Below are positions 58,994-64,000 of a DNA stretch of 64,000 bases, one piece after another. Position 1 is the first letter of the stretch, and each line of letters begins with the position of its first letter. A program made the translations under genes and the position numbers. The stretch covers positions 372,001 to 436,000 of the forward strand of contig CAWGZY010000001.1 of assembly GCA_963827085.1 (NCBI GenBank), read 5' to 3'. The DNA comes from JAGVPT01 sp963827085 (GTDB lineage Bacteria; Bacteroidota; Ignavibacteria; UBA10030; UBA8401). Below the pieces are notes generated by a model that saw nothing but the letters and a program-made list of their open reading frames with translations, was not told where the DNA came from and did no database searches.

Positions 58994-61552
58994 TCATTGA
59001 TCACGATTTGTTTTTAAGGGGAATACATCAGGGTATAATAATTTTGCGCAGTCGGGACAAATCCCGTGTGAGAATTTCGCTTCCGAGTGTTGTTGGATGT
59101 ATCCTTCCAACAAATCCCAATATCCTTTGTCATCGCGGATTTTTTTGCAGTTAGAACAAATTGGGATGAGACCCCCTAATACTTTGATGTTGGCCATTGC
59201 TTCTTGTATACGTGTTTCGAGTTCTTTTTTTCTTTTCAAAAGCTGCATTAGGCGGATTTGGTAAACGCCAAATGCAATAGCGACAAGTGCTATCAACACA
59301 AATCCAATAAACCAATACGTTTGATAAAAGTAAGGTTGGATTTCGAATGCAAAGCTTGCTCCCGTCTCATTCCAAACACCGTCATTGTTGCATGCCAACA
59401 CTCGAAATCGATAGTTGTTGGGCGGAAGGTCGGTATAGTAGGCCACTCTCCGTGTTGCTGCGTCAATCCACTCTTTGTCGTATCCCTCGAGTTTGTATTT
59501 AAAAAGAACTCGTTCGGGAACGAGATAACTCAGTGCCGTATAATGGAATTCCAACTTGTCTGCTCCGGGGGCTAGACTTGCAAATTGTTCTCTGGGTATT
59601 TTCTTTTGATCGACAACTACCTCTTCGATCAGCACAGGCGGCCGTTTTGGATTTTGTTCGAAGGCCTTCGGGTCGATCATAACAGCCCCCCTCTTTGTTG
59701 CAAACCAGAGATGTCCGTCGTGCGTTTTCCAACCGGCAGGCTGCCATGTGCCGAAGCACTCATCGGTTTTCATTCCGTCTGCGGTGACATAAACTTTTGA
59801 ATGCAGTTTGTCTATTTTCCCATCGGCGAAATCATCGAGTTCTTGCCGTTGAACATATCCAATGCCGCTTGGGCTGCTCAACCAGAGTCCCCCTTGGTTG
59901 TCTCCTAGAACGCAATAGATCTCATCGGCAAATAACCCGACCTTTGTGTTATATGCCGTGAATTTTCCATTTCGGTAACGAGTCAGGCCCCCCTGGGGAG
60001 AACTGATCCATAAATTTCCCTGGCGATCGTCGTACATCGAACTAACCCAATTACCGGCCAAACCATCCGCAGTTGTATAGCTCCTGCTCTTCCCATTTTC
60101 TATATTCACTAACGAGTCTCCAGTTCCGATCCACAGTACACCTGTTCGTTCCGGGTAAAAACAAGAGATGAATCCTTTGAACGGATATTGCTTTCCACCA
60201 ATGAAGTACGGTTTTAATTTCCCATGGACGAATCTAAAAATTCCAGTATGGTCTATATGGACGATCAAGCTGCTGTCGTCTTCCGTAATTGCGGAGATCC
60301 AATCTACGGGGATTCCGTCCTTCGCATCGTATCGAGTAAGCGTTTCATTGTTGATGTTGTACAGTCTGCCGGTTTGGCAAATCCACAAACTGCCGTTATG
60401 CGCAACGAATGCCGGCCCGACTAAAAGGTCGTATTTTGTAATTTTGCCGTCTTTTATTTGAGTAGCATTTGACCCCTGATCGCTAAGGAAGTAGAGGCTT
60501 CGATCCGGCGTTTCGACGATGCTTGAAACATAATCGTTCGCCAGTCCTTCATAGGTCGTGTATGTTGTGATGTTGACATTGGTAAACTGGTTCAGTCCGT
60601 CTGACGTGCAGACCCAAAGACTCTTTTCATTGTCTTCAGAGATTGAAAGGACTTGACTGTCCGTCAATCCGTCATTTTTTGTGAAGCTTGTCCATTTTCC
60701 GTTGGTAAGTCGGTTAATCCCACCTTTACTTGTTCCTACCCAAAGGTTTCCGTCTCGGTCTTCATGCAATGCCATAACGTGATTATCTGATAAACCATCG
60801 CGCGTGGTATACACCTTCATAACACCATCTTTCCATCGGGCTAACCCGTCGACCGTGCCAACCCAGATGTTAGCATGACGGTCGATATACGTGCATGTCG
60901 TTATGTCGTTGGGCAATCCTTCCGAATTCGTCAGGTTTATGAGGTGCGGTTGCGGGTTATCTTCGGCGATGCGAACGCCGCGGTGTGAGCCGATCCAGAT
61001 TTTTCCCGTCCGATCTTCTGCGATACTGAGAATATAATTTGTATTGAGCACAACGGGGAGAAAATTTCCGTTGTTTAAGATGTAAGCTCCGTTTGATGTG
61101 CCTATCCACAGATGCCCCGACCGGCTTTCCAACAGGCTTAGTACTTGTGTATCTTGAAAGCCTTCCTTCGAGCCATAGCGAAATATTTTTCCATTCTTCA
61201 TGCGGCGTAATCCGTTATACCCTGTACCGATCCAAAGACTGCTGTCTTGAGATTCGAGCAATGAAGAGATCGTTTCATTTGTTATCCCCACTTCAGCATC
61301 GAGATTCACTTTTGTGAAGTTCACTCCGTCAAATCGGAACAGCCCCGCCGATGTGCCAAGCCAAATGTAACCGTCGTGGGTCTGAAGAGCGACATTGACG
61401 GCATTTGCCGGCAGGCCATTTTTCCGAAGCCAGACATTCTGTCCATACTGAGCGATCGATTTCTGAGGGTCGAGGGCAAAGAGTGATGACGGCAGGCCCA
61501 GTGAAAATGCGAGGAGGAGCGCCGTCGGTATTAGGCGCTTGGCACAATTCAT
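58994..61552 (-). CDS. Propeller sensor protein with Y_Y_Y domain and C-terminal CxxC-HxxCxxC module
   Basis: 852-residue membrane protein with the sensor half of a hybrid two-component system but no kinase. A signal peptide (LIPTALLLAFSLGLPSSLFA) is followed by about a dozen reg_prop blades (repeating pattern LWIGT...GLxRxxNGK), then a Y_Y_Y domain (LEFHYTALSYLVPERVLFKY, YKLEGYDKEW), one membrane helix (FIGFVLIALVAIAFGVYQI), a short coiled coil, and a cytoplasmic end with C799/C802 (PICSNCKKIRDD) and H829, C832, C835 (FSHGICPDCAKLLYP). No HisKA, HATPase, receiver or HTH follows. The start overlaps the stop of a close paralogue by 4 nt. Confidence 0.88.
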   Translation of the reverse strand: MNCAKRLIPTALLLAFSLGLPSSLFALDPQKSIAQYGQNVWLRKNGLPANAVNVALQTHDGYIWLGTSAGLFRFDGVNFTKVNLDAEVGITNETISSLLESQDSSLWIGTGYNGLRRMKNGKIFRYGSKEGFQDTQVLSLLESRSGHLWIGTSNGAYILNNGNFLPVVLNTNYILSIAEDRTGKIWIGSHRGVRIAEDNPQPHLINLTNSEGLPNDITTCTYIDRHANIWVGTVDGLARWKDGVMKVYTTRDGLSDNHVMALHEDRDGNLWVGTSKGGINRLTNGKWTSFTKNDGLTDSQVLSISEDNEKSLWVCTSDGLNQFTNVNITTYTTYEGLANDYVSSIVETPDRSLYFLSDQGSNATQIKDGKITKYDLLVGPAFVAHNGSLWICQTGRLYNINNETLTRYDAKDGIPVDWISAITEDDSSLIVHIDHTGIFRFVHGKLKPYFIGGKQYPFKGFISCFYPERTGVLWIGTGDSLVNIENGKSRSYTTADGLAGNWVSSMYDDRQGNLWISSPQGGLTRYRNGKFTAYNTKVGLFADEIYCVLGDNQGGLWLSSPSGIGYVQRQELDDFADGKIDKLHSKVYVTADGMKTDECFGTWQPAGWKTHDGHLWFATKRGAVMIDPKAFEQNPKRPPVLIEEVVVDQKKIPREQFASLAPGADKLEFHYTALSYLVPERVLFKYKLEGYDKEWIDAATRRVAYYTDLPPNNYRFRVLACNNDGVWNETGASFAFEIQPYFYQTYWFIGFVLIALVAIAFGVYQIRLMQLLKRKKELETRIQEAMANIKVLGGLIPICSNCKKIRDDKGYWDLLEGYIQQHSEAKFSHGICPDCAKLLYPDVFPLKTNRDQ

Positions 61553-64000
61553 GAAAGTTTTTTTAACGGAAAAACATCAGGGTACAATAAATTTGCACAA
61601 TCCGGACAAATACCGTGCGAGAATTTCGCCTCTGAGTGTTGTTGGATATACCCCTCCAACAAATCCCAATATCCTTTATCGTTGCGGATTTTTTTGCAAT
61701 TAGAACAAATCGGAATAAGGCCGCCTAATACTTTAATGTTGGCCGTCGCTTCTTGTACGCGCTTTTCCAATTCTTTCTTTCTTTTGAGGAGTTGCATTAA
61801 TCGCACCTGGTATCCTCCCATTACCGCTGCCCCAAGCGCAATCAACACAAATCCATAGAACCAATATGTTTCATAAAAGTGAGGTTGCAATTCAAAAGCG
61901 AAGCTGGCCCCCGTTTCGTTCCACACGCCATCATTGTTGCATGCCATCACCCGGAATCTGTAATGATTGGGGGGAAGACTTGTATAGTAAGCAACCCGCC
62001 TTGTTCCTGCGTCGATCCACTCCTTGTCGTATCCTTCGAGTTTATACTTGAAATGAACGCGTTCGGGGACGAGAAAGCTCAGTGCCGTATAATGGAATTC
62101 CAACTTGTCGGCACCTGGGGACAAACTCCCAAATTGGTCTATCGGAATTGTTTGTTGGTCGGCGACAACCTGCTCAATGAGTACAGGAGGCTTCAGCGGA
62201 TTTTGTTTGAAGCTTTTGGGATTAATCAAGACGGCCCCTTTACTCGTTGCAAACCAGAGTCGTCCGTCATGCGTCTTCCAACCGCCGGGTTGCCAGTTAC
62301 CGAAGCACTGATCTGTCTTCATTCCATCGACGGTGGTATATAACTTTGAGTTTATTTTGTCTATTCGTCCCTCGGCGAAATCGTTGAGTTCTTGTAGTTG
62401 AACAAGCTCGATACCGTTCGGGCCGCTTAACCACAATCCCCCTTGATCGTCCCCCAAGATGCAATAGACCTCATCATCTATCAGCCCCGTCTTTGTACTA
62501 TACGCTGTGAATTTTCCGTCTCTGTAGCGTGTTAGACCTCCTTGAGGACAACCGATCCATATATTCCCATTATGGTCGCCGTAGATCGAGCTGACCCAAT
62601 TACCGGCCAGACCATTCGCCACAGTATAGCTTGTGCTTTTCCCGTTCTCTATTTTTACTAATGAATCTGACATCCCGACCCACAACACACCTTTTCGTTC
62701 CGGATAAAAACAAAGGACATAATCCGTTGATGGATATTGTTTTCCATCAGCCATCAAGTACGGTTTCATTCGTCCGTCGACGAATCTGCGGATGCCGATA
62801 TGGTCTTCAAAGATGATTAAGCTCTTGTCGTCTTCTGTAATTGCAGAAATCCAACGAGCGGGGAGACCCGCCGTCGTGTCGTACTGGGTAACTCTGTCAT
62901 TTTTTATCCTATTCAGCATGCCGTTTTGACCAACCCACAGGTTGTCATCTCGATCGGCGAATGCCGGTCCCACCCAAAGGTGGAATTTTGAGATTTTGCC
63001 GTTTTTTATTTCAGTAATGTTTACCGCTTCGGAGCTAAGGAAATCCATGGCACCGTCGGTTGTTTCAATGACATTTGAGATGTAGTCGCTGGCCAGTCCG
63101 TCATAAGTGGTGAACGTTGTGAGGTTAACATCTTTGAATTGATTCAGTCCGTCAGATGTGCAAACCCAAAGGCTTTTTTCATAATCCTCCACCATTGAGA
63201 GGACTTGGTTGTTCGAGAGGCCATTGCTTTTTGTAAACGATGACCATCGACCGCCGCAAAAACGGTTAAGCCCCCCTTCGTTTGTTCCCACCCAAATGTT
63301 TCCGTCCTGATCTCCGTAGACCGTAATAATGTGATTATCTGACAACCCGTTGAGATACGTATAAACGGTAATCTTGCCGTTATTCCAGCGAGCTAAACCA
63401 TCGGCTGTGCCAATCCAAACGTTGCCCAGATGATCCGCATAAACAGATGTCGTGATGTTGTTTGGCAATCCGTCTGCAGTTGTCAGGCTCATGATTTGCG
63501 ATAAATGATTATCGTCAAAGATCCTGACACCCTGATATGTGCCGATCCAAATTCTCCCCTGCACGTCTTGCGCAATATCAGTAACAAAATTCGGGTTGAG
63601 CAGAACAGGAAGGAATTTGCCTCCATCGAACCTGTAGAGTCCAATCGACGTAGCTATCAACAAGTGTCCGTCCCGGCTTTCAAGCAAATGCTTAACTTGT
63701 GTATCGAAAAATCCTTCCTTCAAGCCGTAATGGAATATCTTTCCATTTTTAATGCGCCGCAGGCCGCGGAACTGTGTGCCGATCCAAAGACTGCTGTCTT
63801 TTGTCTCAAGCAATGCAGAAATCGATTCGAAGGATTGATCATTTGCCGGTTTGACGGCGATTTTGGTAAAACTCACGCCGTCGAAACGATAGAGGCCCGC
63901 CGATGTGCCGAACAAAATGTAACCGTCGTGGGTCTGAAGAGCGACATTCACGGCATTTGCAGGCAAACCATTTTGACGCAGCCAGATACTCTGCCCGTAC
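61549..64000 (-). CDS. Propeller sensor protein, tandem paralogue, 5' end outside the window
   Basis: Close paralogue of the downstream gene with the same order of reg_prop blades, Y_Y_Y domain, membrane helix (FYGFVLIALGAAVMGGYQV), coiled coil and C-terminal ICSNCKKIRNDKGYW / SHGICPDCANLLYP module. At the window edge the frame is still open and reads YGQSIWLRQNGLPANAVNVA, which aligns to residue about 36 of the paralogue, so only the signal peptide and some 35 residues are missing. The two genes overlap by 4 nt (ATGA) and have clearly diverged in the blades while keeping the C-terminus nearly identical. Confidence 0.88.
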   Translation of the reverse strand, partial: YGQSIWLRQNGLPANAVNVALQTHDGYILFGTSAGLYRFDGVSFTKIAVKPANDQSFESISALLETKDSSLWIGTQFRGLRRIKNGKIFHYGLKEGFFDTQVKHLLESRDGHLLIATSIGLYRFDGGKFLPVLLNPNFVTDIAQDVQGRIWIGTYQGVRIFDDNHLSQIMSLTTADGLPNNITTSVYADHLGNVWIGTADGLARWNNGKITVYTYLNGLSDNHIITVYGDQDGNIWVGTNEGGLNRFCGGRWSSFTKSNGLSNNQVLSMVEDYEKSLWVCTSDGLNQFKDVNLTTFTTYDGLASDYISNVIETTDGAMDFLSSEAVNITEIKNGKISKFHLWVGPAFADRDDNLWVGQNGMLNRIKNDRVTQYDTTAGLPARWISAITEDDKSLIIFEDHIGIRRFVDGRMKPYLMADGKQYPSTDYVLCFYPERKGVLWVGMSDSLVKIENGKSTSYTVANGLAGNWVSSIYGDHNGNIWIGCPQGGLTRYRDGKFTAYSTKTGLIDDEVYCILGDDQGGLWLSGPNGIELVQLQELNDFAEGRIDKINSKLYTTVDGMKTDQCFGNWQPGGWKTHDGRLWFATSKGAVLINPKSFKQNPLKPPVLIEQVVADQQTIPIDQFGSLSPGADKLEFHYTALSFLVPERVHFKYKLEGYDKEWIDAGTRRVAYYTSLPPNHYRFRVMACNNDGVWNETGASFAFELQPHFYETYWFYGFVLIALGAAVMGGYQVRLMQLLKRKKELEKRVQEATANIKVLGGLIPICSNCKKIRNDKGYWDLLEGYIQQHSEAKFSHGICPDCANLLYPDVFPLKKLS

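Overview
The window is about 64 kb of gene-dense, mid-GC bacterial chromosome. Gene content points to the Bacteroidota/Ignavibacteriota side of the tree. It has a cbb3 oxidase joined to an Alternative Complex III (act) cluster, a bacterial GGGP synthase, a GlmU-related sugar nucleotidyltransferase of the type common in Bacteroidetes, DUF3109, DUF3467 and DUF5723-like proteins, and giant propeller sensors. Candidate promoters have the form TTG-N20-TAnnTT, close to the Bacteroidetes consensus. No rRNA, tRNA, CRISPR array, prophage or complete insertion sequence was found. The species cannot be named from this window.

Layout. 1-265: 5' end of sdhC (minus). 402-1049: a REP-associated tyrosine transposase between two palindromes. 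1058-10835 (minus): ftsX, pheA, two small lipoproteins, recR, ybaB, gmhA, GGGP synthase, a frameshifted alaS, a secreted thioredoxin and clpS. 10982-14109 (plus): aconitase, a four-helix-bundle protein and a bacilliredoxin. 14376-16481 (minus): slipin and its NfeD protease partner. 16927-22769 (plus): TPR protein, DUF3467, a large lipoprotein and an outer-membrane barrel. 22933-29922 (minus): hslU, hslV, rpoN, DUF3109, dprA, an isolated EutN-type vertex protein and a GlmM-like mutase. 30182-32678 (plus): copZ-copA copper export. 33242-46507 (plus): ccoS-ccoN-ccoO-ccoP-like, actA, a DinB-like gene, actBCDEF, ccoI. 46739-56479 (plus): pirin, a DinB-like protein, rpmE, a GlmU-like protein, rsmB, threonine dehydrogenase and kbl, a DUF1624 membrane protein and rmuC. 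56493-57296 (minus): two small genes. 57453-58773 (plus): LMW phosphatase and fructosamine kinase. 58994-64000 (minus): two tandem propeller sensor proteins, the upstream one cut by the window edge.

The central theme is aerobic respiration and its metal supply. ActA-F should oxidise menaquinol and pass electrons through cytochrome c domains to a cbb3-type terminal oxidase. CcoS and the CcoI copper ATPase serve oxidase assembly, and CopZ/CopA upstream handle copper efflux. Succinate dehydrogenase and aconitase nearby feed the same chain. Protein quality control is also well represented (ClpS, HslVU, NfeD/slipin, bacilliredoxin, protein deglycation).

The intergenic spaces carry a notable set of dispersed repeats: two TIR-bounded elements of about 80 nt, GCAAAGGCGCC-type hairpins, and AT-rich word repeats that usually begin just after stop codons. 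The most suspicious spot is alaS, where a 436-bp stretch carries several indels, mostly in homopolymers, between intact halves.
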